From Candidatus Zhuqueibacterota bacterium (GTDB lineage Bacteria > Zhuqueibacterota > Zhuqueibacteria > Residuimicrobiales > Oceaniaggregativiventaceae), in assembly GCA_014728085.1 (NCBI GenBank), contig WJMF01000110.1, positions 1 through 58,278 on the forward strand: a stretch of DNA of 58,278 nt, written 5' to 3'. Below are positions 34,330 through 42,396 of the stretch, one piece after another. The notes under the pieces are model-generated. The model worked only from the letters and a program-made list of their open reading frames with translations. It made no database searches and was not told the origin of the DNA. Positions within the stretch are counted from its first letter, which is position 1. The number at the start of each line of letters is the position of its first letter. Made by a program: the position numbers and the translations under genes.

Positions 34330-34404
34330 ATGAAACGGAAGCTTAAAATATTTAATTATTTTTATTATTACGATCTTTTTTCTGTCGTAGAGGGCGAGCG
34401 CTGA
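34330..34404 (+). CDS. Phe/Tyr-rich leader peptide of the aromatic operon
   Basis: A 24-codon ORF starting MKRKLKIF and ending VVEGER, with seven Phe/Tyr codons (Phe8, Tyr10, Phe11, Tyr12, Tyr13, Tyr14, Phe17) and no Trp. It sits 72 nt before the first operon gene and just upstream of a strong intrinsic terminator. The ribosome binding site is weak (AGCGGA). The last codons contain CGTAGAGGG (34386-34394), which can pair with the 5' arm of the terminator. This is the layout of Phe/Trp-type attenuation leader peptides. The peptide itself is probably not functional. Confidence 0.75.
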   Translation: MKRKLKIFNYFYYYDLFSVVEGER

Positions 34405-34440
34405 CTTGATAAAAGAAACAACCGCAACTCACCCACTGCG
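34386..34440 (+). promoter_or_regulatory. Antiterminator stem competing with the aromatic-operon terminator
   Basis: CGTAGAGGG (34386-34394) can pair with CCCACTGCG (34432-34440) in 8 of 9 positions, one a wobble and one an A-A mismatch. The segment 34432-34440 is also the 5' arm of the terminator, so the two folds exclude each other. The upstream copy resembles the terminator's 3' arm CGTAGTGGG. A ribosome stalled at Tyr12-14 would leave 34386-34394 free; one at the stop codon (34402-34404) would cover it. Confidence 0.7.
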
Positions 34441-34466
34441 CCAAAAAACGTAGTGGGTTTTTTTTT
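34431..34466 (+). terminator. Attenuator terminator before the aromatic operon
   Basis: ACCCACTGCG (34431-34440) pairs with CGTAGTGGGT (34449-34458), a 10-bp stem with one G-T wobble and an 8-nt loop CCAAAAAA. It is followed by a run of T's (34458-34466). It lies 10 nt before the chorismate mutase ATG. A terminator at this place would shut off the operon unless read through. Confidence 0.85.
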
Positions 34467-34476
34467 GGAGTCCGGT

Positions 34477-34740
34477 ATGCAATTGGATGAATTGCGTTTA
34501 AAAATCGATACATTGGATGAGCAGTTGTTACAACTGCTCAACGAGCGGGCAAAAGTGGCCCTGCAAATCGGTGAACTTAAAAAGTCGCAGAACTTACCCC
34601 TGTATCACCCCAAACGCGAGAGCAGTGTACTGGAAAATGTTCTATCCAGCAATCAGGGTCCCCTTTCATCAGAACATATTCAGCTTGTTTTTTCTGATAT
34701 TATTAAAATTTGCAAACAAATACAACTTTTTCGAGGTTAA
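34477..34740 (+). CDS. Chorismate mutase (AroQ-fold, monofunctional)
   Basis: 87 residues from ATG 34477 with TTGGAG 6 nt upstream. QLDELRLKIDTLDEQLLQLL, then NERAKVALQIGELKK and YHPKRESSVLENV are the classical helical chorismate mutase motifs with the active-site Arg and Lys. It rearranges chorismate to prephenate. Its stop is followed directly by the DAHP synthase start. There is no fused dehydratase or dehydrogenase. First enzyme gene after the attenuator. Confidence 0.93.
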   Translation: MQLDELRLKIDTLDEQLLQLLNERAKVALQIGELKKSQNLPLYHPKRESSVLENVLSSNQGPLSSEHIQLVFSDIIKICKQIQLFRG

Positions 34741-34742
34741 TT

Positions 34743-35756
34743 TTGGTTATCGTAATGGATGAGACCGCCACCAAGGGACAAATTGAAGCGGTCGAATTAA
34801 GGTTGAAAGAAAAGGGGTTTCAGATTCATCGGGTAGATGGCGTCACTCGTACCATTTTGGGAGCGATCGGGGATAAACGCGGAATCGATTTGCGTGAATT
34901 TGAAGTGATGGAAGGGGTACATGAAGTTCTGCGTATTACCCAACCCTATAAATTGGCCAGCCGCACTTTTCACCCGGATGACAGCGTTATTCAGGTAAAA
35001 GGGGCTCTTTTTGGCGGAGATCATATTGCTATGATAGCGGGGCCCTGTTCCATCGAAAGTGAAAAGCAGCTTTATGCGATTGCCCAAAGCATCAAAAACT
35101 CCGGGGCCAGGTTGTTACGAGGGGGTGCCTTTAAACCACGAACGTCACCCTACTCATTTCAGGGGTTGGGCATCGACGGACTAAAAATAATGAATTCAAT
35201 TGCAGATGAACTGGGACTCGCAACCGTATCGGAAATGATGGAGATCGGACAGCTGGATGCCATGATTGAATATGTTGATATTATTCAAGTCGGGGCTCGA
35301 AACATGCAGAATTTTCCATTGCTTAAAGAGCTCGGCAATATCAAAAAACCAATTCTTTTAAAGCGCGGCCTGGCAGCAACAATCGAAGAACTGCTCATGG
35401 CGGCGGAATACATCATGTCTGGTGGCAATTATCAAATTATCCTTTGTGAGCGCGGTATACGCACCTTTGAGACGTACACTCGAAACACAATGGATATCAG
35501 CGCTATCCCGGTTACGCAGAGTCTCAGTCATCTTCCTATTATTGCTGATCCCAGTCATGGCACCGGACGTCGTGACCACGTTGCTCCCATGGCCCGGGCG
35601 GCCATCGCTGCAGGCGCAAACGGATTAATCATTGAAGTCCATCATGATCCTGACCACGCCCTCTCTGATGGTGCCCAGTCTCTTTACCCAAATCAATTTT
35701 CACGACTTATGCAGGAACTTCAAACCATTGCCTGGACAATCGGTAAAACTTTGTGA
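34743..35756 (+). CDS. aroF: 3-deoxy-7-phosphoheptulonate (DAHP) synthase, type I with N-terminal regulatory domain
   Basis: 337 residues if started at TTG 34743 (GAGG at 34733-34736); an upstream TTG and the ATG at 34755 are alternatives. The N-terminal ~70 residues (VIVMDETATKGQIEAVELRL) form the ferredoxin-like regulatory domain known from Thermotoga-type enzymes, where Tyr and Phe inhibit. The barrel has IAGPCSIES, LLRGGAFKPRTSPYSFQG, IIQVGARNMQNF and DPSHGTGRRDHV. It condenses phosphoenolpyruvate with erythrose-4-phosphate, the entry step. So feedback inhibition may act together with the leader attenuator. Confidence 0.95.
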   Translation: MVIVMDETATKGQIEAVELRLKEKGFQIHRVDGVTRTILGAIGDKRGIDLREFEVMEGVHEVLRITQPYKLASRTFHPDDSVIQVKGALFGGDHIAMIAGPCSIESEKQLYAIAQSIKNSGARLLRGGAFKPRTSPYSFQGLGIDGLKIMNSIADELGLATVSEMMEIGQLDAMIEYVDIIQVGARNMQNFPLLKELGNIKKPILLKRGLAATIEELLMAAEYIMSGGNYQIILCERGIRTFETYTRNTMDISAIPVTQSLSHLPIIADPSHGTGRRDHVAPMARAAIAAGANGLIIEVHHDPDHALSDGAQSLYPNQFSRLMQELQTIAWTIGKTL

Positions 35757-35763
35757 GTGAATA

Positions 35764-36864
35764 ATGCAAAACTATAATCATATCGCTATCGTCGGGATTG
35801 GTCTGATCGGTGGCTCGCTGGCCCTGGCCCTGAAAAAAAAGGGGTACACCGGGACCATTGTTGGTGTGGATAGTGAAGAGATCATTCAGCAAGCCAGGGA
35901 GAGAAACGCTGTTGACAAGGCTTATATCAAACCGGATATTGAAAACGCAGTTAAAGATGCAGACCTGATCTTTTTATGTACACCGATCGCGGAAATCATC
36001 AAAATTTTGCAAACGATCGGCAAGTTTGTCAAACCATCGGCACTCATCACCGATGTTGGAAGTACAAAGCGAAAGATCATGGAAATCGCCAATATTCATT
36101 TGCCCTCAGATGTCAATTTTATCGGTGGACATCCCATGGCCGGATCAGAGTTTAGCAGCATTGATGCGGCTGATCCGTTTTTATTTGAAAATACGACCTG
36201 GGTTCTCACCCCTGGCCGTCCTTTAAATGAAGAAGATAAGCGTGCGTTTGGAGAACTGCTGGAATTTATCGGAGCCAAGGTGTTGTTACTCCTGCCCAAT
36301 CTGCACGATGAAATAGCCGCTGCAGTAAGTCATTTGCCTCAAATGGCGGCAGTGGCACTAATGCATCTCGCCGCCAGTCGCCAGCTCGAAAGTCCTCATT
36401 TTTTAAAAATGGCTGCGGGCGGATTTCGCGATATGACGCGAATTTCTTCCAGCCCCTTTGGAATCTGGACCGATATTTTGCAAACGAATAACGATATGAT
36501 CGAAAATTATATAGATGCCTATATCACAGAACTACAGACTATAAAAAAGGCGCTACAGGATAATACAATCGGTAAATACTTTGATAGAGCTGCTCAAAGC
36601 CGGCTTTCCATTCCCAAAGATACCAAAGGATTTTTAAAACCACATTATGATTTGCTGGTTTCCGTTGAAGACAGGCCGGGAATGATCGCTGATATTTCTA
36701 AATTTCTTGCAGCAGAGAATATCAACATCAAGGATATTGAGGTACTAAAGATTCGCGAAAACGAAGGTGGTACGATACGGTTGGCCTTTAGCTCGGAATC
36801 TGACCGGGACCAGGCCAATCATCATCTAAGCCAAAATGGATTTGAATGCAGAAAGAGGGAGTAA
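35764..36864 (+). CDS. tyrA: Prephenate dehydrogenase with ACT domain
   Basis: 366 residues. The Rossmann nucleotide loop IVGIGLIGGSLALAL lies near the start, GGHPMAGSEFSSID holds the catalytic His region, and AAAVSHLPQMAAVAL is the second conserved block. A C-terminal ACT domain (about 295-366, LLVSVEDRPGMIADISKFLA) probably senses an aromatic amino acid. It makes 4-hydroxyphenylpyruvate for tyrosine. No prephenate dehydratase is in this operon. It starts 7 nt after aroF. Confidence 0.93.
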   Translation: MQNYNHIAIVGIGLIGGSLALALKKKGYTGTIVGVDSEEIIQQARERNAVDKAYIKPDIENAVKDADLIFLCTPIAEIIKILQTIGKFVKPSALITDVGSTKRKIMEIANIHLPSDVNFIGGHPMAGSEFSSIDAADPFLFENTTWVLTPGRPLNEEDKRAFGELLEFIGAKVLLLLPNLHDEIAAAVSHLPQMAAVALMHLAASRQLESPHFLKMAAGGFRDMTRISSSPFGIWTDILQTNNDMIENYIDAYITELQTIKKALQDNTIGKYFDRAAQSRLSIPKDTKGFLKPHYDLLVSVEDRPGMIADISKFLAAENINIKDIEVLKIRENEGGTIRLAFSSESDRDQANHHLSQNGFECRKRE

Positions 36865-36865
36865 A

Positions 36866-38149
36866 ATGGCAGAAAAAACCCTATCACCAAGCCGTTTTTT
36901 GTCCGGGACCGTGTCTTTGCCGGGTGACAAATCCATATCTCATCGCGCCCTTTTGCTTGCCGGCATCGCTTCCGGTGAATCCTGCATCAGCGGAATATCC
37001 ACCAGTGAGGATGTCCTCAGTACCATTTCTTGTCTGAGAAAACTGGGCGTTAAGATCAAACGCAGCAAAACCGATGTTGTTGTGCAGGGAGTGGGCCGGG
37101 AAGGTCTGAAGCAACCCAGGAGCAAGCTTGATGCCGGTAATTCCGGGACAACCATGCGTCTTTTAACAGGTATTTTATCCGCACAAACCTTTATCAGTAC
37201 GATTGATGGGGATGAGTCATTGCGCAAACGGCCGATGCGCCGAATTATTGATCCCCTCGAGCAAATGGGGGCACAAATCGAAAACAATAATTATCGCGCT
37301 CCCCTTAAAATCATCGGACGCCCTTTACGGGCCATTGATTATGCCTCACCTATTGCCAGTGCCCAGGTCAAGTCGGCTATTATACTAGCCGGGCTTTATG
37401 CCCGCGGTATTACCCGGGTTACTGAACGCTCGGCATCCAGAGATCACACCGAACGAATGTTGGGTGAATTCGGCGTCAAGGCCCAATATTCAATGGGCGG
37501 TGCAGGGGTCAAAGGACCCGCCGATTTACAAGCCTGTGATATTGATATCCCCCGAGATATATCTGCAGCTGCCTTTTTTCTCGTTGCGGCCTGTCTTTTG
37601 CCTGATTCTGAAATTGAAATTACCAATGTGGGGACCAATCCGACCAGAATCGGTGTACTCGATGCACTCTCTTCTATGGGCGCCCGGATTAAAAAAAGCC
37701 GCGAAAAGGTCATCAACAATGAACCCCGGACGGATTTAATCGCAAAATCGTCCTCACTGCATCAGACGACCCTGCAGGGATCAATAATCTCCAATATCAT
37801 CGATGAAATCCCAATCCTGTCCATTGCCGCCACCCAGGCTGAAGGAACAACCATCATACGGGATGCGCAGGAACTCAGAGTCAAAGAGTCCGATCGCATA
37901 AAGGCAATCGTAAGTAATCTTAAAAAAATGAATGCCAATGTTAAAGAAAGCAAAGACGGCCTTTTAATTACCGGTCCCACCCCACTCACCGGCGCCACTA
38001 TAGACAGCTACGGGGATCATCGTATAGCCATGTCGTTTGCCATCGCCGGATTAATTGCCGACGGAAAGACCGTAATAAAGGGTGCCGAATGCGTCGATAT
38101 ATCGTTTCCCGGCTTTTTTGATATTCTTGATGAGATTCGGAATGATTAA
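36866..38149 (+). CDS. aroA: 3-phosphoshikimate 1-carboxyvinyltransferase (EPSP synthase)
   Basis: 427 residues from ATG 36866 (AGAGGGA upstream), directly after tyrA. VSLPGDKSISHRALLLAGIA is the substrate lysine motif; LDAGNSGTTMRLLTGIL is the conserved glycine-rich loop; DGDESLRKRPMRRIIDPLEQ and the late QELRVKESDRI and GDHRIAM motifs follow. It adds enolpyruvate to shikimate-3-phosphate. The LDAGNSGTTMR loop has Ala next to the LD pair, the common form. It overlaps aroE by 8 nt. Confidence 0.96.
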   Translation: MAEKTLSPSRFLSGTVSLPGDKSISHRALLLAGIASGESCISGISTSEDVLSTISCLRKLGVKIKRSKTDVVVQGVGREGLKQPRSKLDAGNSGTTMRLLTGILSAQTFISTIDGDESLRKRPMRRIIDPLEQMGAQIENNNYRAPLKIIGRPLRAIDYASPIASAQVKSAIILAGLYARGITRVTERSASRDHTERMLGEFGVKAQYSMGGAGVKGPADLQACDIDIPRDISAAAFFLVAACLLPDSEIEITNVGTNPTRIGVLDALSSMGARIKKSREKVINNEPRTDLIAKSSSLHQTTLQGSIISNIIDEIPILSIAATQAEGTTIIRDAQELRVKESDRIKAIVSNLKKMNANVKESKDGLLITGPTPLTGATIDSYGDHRIAMSFAIAGLIADGKTVIKGAECVDISFPGFFDILDEIRND

Positions 38150-39002
38150 TACGAGTACCTGCGTATACGGCGTTATAGGATATCCGATCGAACACAGCTT
38201 GTCCCCTGTATTGCATAACTGGTTCATGAGCAATTATAAACTCAATGCGGTTTATGTTGCTTTTAATGTACATCCTTCCGAATTGAAGAATGCCATTAAA
38301 GGTGGGTCTGCATTGGGGGTCATCGGGTTAAACGTAACCATACCTCACAAAGAAGCCCTCCTGGGACTTGTGGATGAAAAAGATAGAGACGTTAAGCTTG
38401 TGGGTGCGATCAATACACTTGAGTTGAATGCAGGAAAAATTCAGGCTCACGTTACGGATCCATATGGTTTTACGGAATCTCTCGGTCAAAGGAAATATTG
38501 GTTTAAAAATGCCGAGGTGTTGTTGCTCGGTGCCGGCGGTGCGGCCAAATCAGTCGTCTATGCACTGGAGAAACTGGATGTCAAAAAAATATGGATTTAT
38601 AACCGCTCGGCTCAGAGACTGCGTGCTTTTCTCGACTTTTGCCATAACGCCCTAACCGTTTCCAAAGTGCAAGCCATCGACAGGAAGCAGCTCAACGATA
38701 TCGCGTTTGACTGTAAAATTATTATCAACACCACTTCTGCAGGCATGTATCCTCATACCGGAGAGAGTTTGTTGAGGAGCGACGTTTTTCATGATGCTCA
38801 CTTTGTTTACGATTTGGTTTATAATCCGGAAAAAACCAAATTATTGCTGGATGCAGAACACAAGGGCGCAACAATACAAAATGGGATTGATATGTTGATT
38901 TTCCAGGGACTGGAATCTTTGCGAATCTGGACAAAGCAACCTCTTCGACTTGAAGCGCCTAAATTAAAAAAAATTCGCCATATTTTGCAGAGCCGATTAT
39001 GA
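38142..39002 (+). CDS. aroE: Shikimate dehydrogenase
   Basis: 286 residues from ATG 38142, overlapping the end of aroA. YGVIGYPIEHSLSPVLHNW binds shikimate; NVTIPHKEALL contains the catalytic Lys; VLLLGAGGAAKSVVYALEKL is the NADP loop, followed by IWIYNRSAQR. It reduces 3-dehydroshikimate. Its ATG end overlaps aroC by 4 nt. Confidence 0.95.
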   Translation: MINTSTCVYGVIGYPIEHSLSPVLHNWFMSNYKLNAVYVAFNVHPSELKNAIKGGSALGVIGLNVTIPHKEALLGLVDEKDRDVKLVGAINTLELNAGKIQAHVTDPYGFTESLGQRKYWFKNAEVLLLGAGGAAKSVVYALEKLDVKKIWIYNRSAQRLRAFLDFCHNALTVSKVQAIDRKQLNDIAFDCKIIINTTSAGMYPHTGESLLRSDVFHDAHFVYDLVYNPEKTKLLLDAEHKGATIQNGIDMLIFQGLESLRIWTKQPLRLEAPKLKKIRHILQSRL

Positions 39003-40201
39003 TTTTGAATCGAATACGCTTTTTGACGGCAGGGGAATCTCATGGTATTGCCCTGAATACAATTATCGAAGGTGTACCGGCAGGTTTACGGTTAAGCGAA
39101 AGCGATATTGCCGGAGAGCTTGGCAGACGACAGCGAGGGTATGGCCGGGGCGACCGGATGAAAATAGAAACAGATCGGGCCCGAATCTTGTCGGGCGTGC
39201 GCTATGGTAAAACCATTGGCAGCCCAATTTCTCTTCTTCTCGAAAACAAAGACTGGATCAACTGGCAGAAAAAAATGTCAATCATAGAGGTCGACCAGCC
39301 TGCTGACCTGCTGCAAATGCCACGACCGGGACATGCCGATTTTGCCGGTATGGTAAAATACCGTCACAACGATCTCCGCAATATACTTGAAAGGTCTTCC
39401 GCCCGGGAAACCGCTATGCGGGTAGCAGCCGGTGCGGTTGCGAAAAAACTTCTCAAAGCCTTTGGTATCGAAGTTTTTGGCCATGTTCTTCAAATAGAAA
39501 GCATATCAACCTGTCATTCAGCACTCTCGTTGCTGCAGCAGCGCCATTCACTGGAAAAATGGCGTCATTATATGGAGCGCGTCGAGAACTCTTCGGTCGC
39601 GTGTGCAGACGCTTCAGCGGAAGAAAAAATGATCGCCCGTATCGAAAGTGCCAGGAAAACCGGAGATACTCTCGGTGGCATTTTTGAAGTTGTCGCTATC
39701 GGAATACCCGTCGGTTTGGGCAGCCATGTTCATTACGATCGAAAACTCGATGGTTTGATCGCCCTTGCTATGATGAGCATCAATGCCATCAAATCCGTGG
39801 AGATCGGACTCGGAAAGGATGCCGCATCGCTGCCCGGCAGTGAGGTCCATGATGAAATATTGCCAGATAAAGCCAGGACCTATTATCGCCCGAGCAACAA
39901 TGCCGGTGGAATCGAAGGCGGTATGAGCAACGGCGAACCCGTTGTCGTCCGTCTGGCAATGAAACCAATACCGACAATGAGCCGTCCACTCAGATCCATT
40001 GATGCCGGCACATTACATCCTGAAAAAGCGTTCAGAGAACGAGCGGACGTTTGCGCCGTACCTGCTGCAGTCGTTGTTGCAGAAGCAATGCTTGCTCTTG
40101 TATTGGCTGATTCCCTCCTACAAAAGCTCGGAGGAGATTCTGTGACAGAGATGAAAGAGCGTTTTGATGAATTACCACAAATACCACTTGAAAGAACATA
40201 A
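38999..40201 (+). CDS. aroC: Chorismate synthase
   Basis: 400 residues. FLTAGESHGIALNTIIEG and ELGRRQRGYGRGDRMKIE are the FMN/substrate motifs; GSPISLLLENKDW, RPGHADFAGMVKYRHND and the NNAGGIEGGMSNGEPVVVR block follow. It eliminates phosphate from EPSP to give chorismate, needing reduced FMN. It overlaps aroE by 4 nt and aroK by 35 nt. Confidence 0.96.
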   Translation: MILNRIRFLTAGESHGIALNTIIEGVPAGLRLSESDIAGELGRRQRGYGRGDRMKIETDRARILSGVRYGKTIGSPISLLLENKDWINWQKKMSIIEVDQPADLLQMPRPGHADFAGMVKYRHNDLRNILERSSARETAMRVAAGAVAKKLLKAFGIEVFGHVLQIESISTCHSALSLLQQRHSLEKWRHYMERVENSSVACADASAEEKMIARIESARKTGDTLGGIFEVVAIGIPVGLGSHVHYDRKLDGLIALAMMSINAIKSVEIGLGKDAASLPGSEVHDEILPDKARTYYRPSNNAGGIEGGMSNGEPVVVRLAMKPIPTMSRPLRSIDAGTLHPEKAFRERADVCAVPAAVVVAEAMLALVLADSLLQKLGGDSVTEMKERFDELPQIPLERT

Positions 40202-40724
40202 CATTTATCTGGTCGGATTTATGGCAACCGGCAAATCGAGGGTGGGAAAAGTTCTTGCCGGTATGATGCAGAGGGCCTTTTTCGATACGGATGATTTTAT
40301 CGAGAAGACAAGCGGGCATACCATCGCAGAACTTTTCAGCTTGCAGGGTGAAAAGTATTTCAGAAGACTCGAACGGCAAACCGTCGAGATGATGACGCGG
40401 AAACGGGAAGCGGTTATTTCACTTGGCGGCGGTGCTGTCCTCGATCCCATCAATTGGCAGCGATTGACGGAAACCGGTCTCACCATATGCCTGCAGGCAG
40501 ACCTGGACGTGCTTGCAGACAGGATTTCCAGAAAAAAAAACCGGCCGCTAATGTCCGGTTATTCAAAATCTGAACTTCAAAGCCGGATACAGTCTCTCTT
40601 GCAGGAACGCGAACCTTATTATTGTCGTGCCGATTATATCTTCAAGAGTCGGGAAACTGTTCCAGCCGATGAATTGGCAGCAACCATATTTAAAACACTT
40701 TGGAATGATTATGCGTCAAATTAA
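40167..40724 (+). CDS. aroK: Shikimate kinase
   Basis: 185 residues from ATG 40167, inside the aroC end. The P-loop is IYLVGFMATGKSRVGKVLAG, then FFDTDDFIEKTSG with the substrate Asp pair, YFRRLERQTVEM and VISLGGGAVLD. NRPLM is the lid Arg motif. It phosphorylates shikimate. Length fits. Confidence 0.94.
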   Translation: MNYHKYHLKEHNIYLVGFMATGKSRVGKVLAGMMQRAFFDTDDFIEKTSGHTIAELFSLQGEKYFRRLERQTVEMMTRKREAVISLGGGAVLDPINWQRLTETGLTICLQADLDVLADRISRKKNRPLMSGYSKSELQSRIQSLLQEREPYYCRADYIFKSRETVPADELAATIFKTLWNDYASN

Positions 40725-41805
40725 AGTGAACCTCGGCAAACGAAGTTATCCGATATTTATTCAGAGTGGAGCGCTGACCGGCAATCCCGAGTTTTTGCGC
40801 CCCCTGGTGTCTTCTGATCGGCTTTTTATCACAAGTGATCACACCGTCGAAGATCTCTATGGAGAGAGGATTCGACGCTTTTTTGATTATTTTAGCATTC
40901 CGGTGGTTACTCTGACCGTAACGCCGGGTGAAGCTTCAAAATCGCTAAAGATTGCCGAAGAGCTTTACGACGCCCTTGTCGATCATCGTGCGACGCGCAA
41001 CTCGATGATCATCGCTTTTGGTGGTGGTGTCGTTGGCGATCTTGCCGGATTCGTCGCTGCAACCTTTATGCGCGGTATACATTATGCACAGATACCCACC
41101 ACGCTCTTGTCACAGGTAGACAGCAGTGTTGGCGGAAAGGCAGGTATAAATCACAGCAAAGGCAAAAATCTTATCGGAGCCTTTAATCAGCCAGACTTTG
41201 TAGTTATCGATCCGCAGGTTTTAAAAACGCTGTCGCATCGCGATATTCGCTCGGGATTGGCTGAAGTCATTAAAACGGCTCTCATCGGCGATCATCAATT
41301 GTATCAATTCTTGCGGGAAAAAATCGCTCAAGTTGAGGCGTTGTCCAATACAGAATTAACCGAATCCATTATCCATAGCTGTTGCCGCCTCAAGGCCCGG
41401 ATCGTCGAAGAGGATGAACAGGAGGGCGGAAAGAGAGCCATTCTCAATTTTGGACACACCATCGGGCATGCTCTCGAATCGGTTACACACTATGATACTT
41501 TTTTCCACGGTGAGGCGGTTTGTCACGGGATGCTGGCTGCCCTGCAACTGTCACTGACGCAGGGATTGCCGGATAACACCTGTCAGGCGGCAATTGAGCT
41601 GGTACAAAAACTTTATCCGCCCGAAATTCCCGCTTTTGTCTCTGTGGATGATATCGTTTCTGCAATGGAAAAGGACAAAAAAAGACAGCCTACCGGTCAG
41701 CTTTGGGTTTTGCTTAAAGATATCGCTCAACCGATATTGACAAAAGCACTTGCAGAAAATCAGGTAAGAGAGTCGATTGAGTTGTTATTGCAAAGAAAAT
41801 CTTAA
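40711..41805 (+). CDS. aroB: 3-dehydroquinate synthase
   Basis: 364 residues from ATG 40711, overlapping aroK by 14 nt. FGGGVVGDLAGFVAATFMRG binds NAD, PTTLLSQVDSSVGGKAGINH and the KNLIGAFNQP block are conserved, and HTIGHALE plus the FHGEAVCHGM stretch carry zinc ligands. It converts DAHP to 3-dehydroquinate. The strong sequence match and operon position make it certain. Confidence 0.96.
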   Translation: MRQIKVNLGKRSYPIFIQSGALTGNPEFLRPLVSSDRLFITSDHTVEDLYGERIRRFFDYFSIPVVTLTVTPGEASKSLKIAEELYDALVDHRATRNSMIIAFGGGVVGDLAGFVAATFMRGIHYAQIPTTLLSQVDSSVGGKAGINHSKGKNLIGAFNQPDFVVIDPQVLKTLSHRDIRSGLAEVIKTALIGDHQLYQFLREKIAQVEALSNTELTESIIHSCCRLKARIVEEDEQEGGKRAILNFGHTIGHALESVTHYDTFFHGEAVCHGMLAALQLSLTQGLPDNTCQAAIELVQKLYPPEIPAFVSVDDIVSAMEKDKKRQPTGQLWVLLKDIAQPILTKALAENQVRESIELLLQRKS

Positions 41806-41886
41806 TCTCTGGTTAACAGAAGCGTTTCAGTAACAAGTAAACGTTTTCATGATCGTGTACAGATTATTGTGACAAAGAGGTATTCA

Positions 41887-42324
41887 ATGATATTGGTTAT
41901 TCATGGTCCCAATCTGAATCTTCTCGGCGAGCGGGAACCACAAATATATGGCACGCTTACCCTGTCAAAAATCGATGAGATGATTGATACAAAGGCGGAG
42001 CGGCTCAAGCTGCAGGTCAAGCATTTTCAGAGCAATCACGAAGGCGATATTATTGACTTTATTCATGAAAATCGACATGATGCCAAGGGTATATTGATCA
42101 ATCCGGCTGCCCTGACGCATTATAGTTATGCTTTACGGGATGCAATCAGCGCTGTTGCACTCCCCTGTGTGGAAGTCCATCTTTCAGATATTCAGGAGCG
42201 GGAACCATTTAGAAAACGTTCCGTCCTTAAAGAGATTTGTCTTGATCAGATCAGTGGTGAGGGGGTTAACAGTTACTTGAAAGGACTGGAACTTTTGGCC
42301 GGTCACCTCGGGGATGCTGACTAA
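41887..42324 (+). CDS. aroQ: 3-dehydroquinate dehydratase, type II
   Basis: 145 residues from ATG 41887 (AAAGAGGT upstream); GTG 41869 is a poorer choice. ILVIHGPNLNLLGEREPQIYG has the catalytic Tyr, KHFQSNHEGDIIDFIHEN and LINPAALTHYSYALRDAI the rest, with VEVHLSDIQEREPFR near the end. It dehydrates 3-dehydroquinate. It lies 81 nt after aroB and completes the seven enzymes of the pathway in this run. Confidence 0.95.
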   Translation: MILVIHGPNLNLLGEREPQIYGTLTLSKIDEMIDTKAERLKLQVKHFQSNHEGDIIDFIHENRHDAKGILINPAALTHYSYALRDAISAVALPCVEVHLSDIQEREPFRKRSVLKEICLDQISGEGVNSYLKGLELLAGHLGDAD

Positions 42325-42396
42325 CCGCTGAAGGATTTTGCTCAAAAGCGGGATATGGGGTGATGCTGTTTCAATTTTCAAAAAACACAGAACTGT

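Noticed and set aside
34380-34466. T-box riboswitch in the aromatic leader
   Set aside because: The terminator made it worth considering, but no T-box core (AGGGTGGNACCGCG) is present, and the leader peptide explains the layout better.
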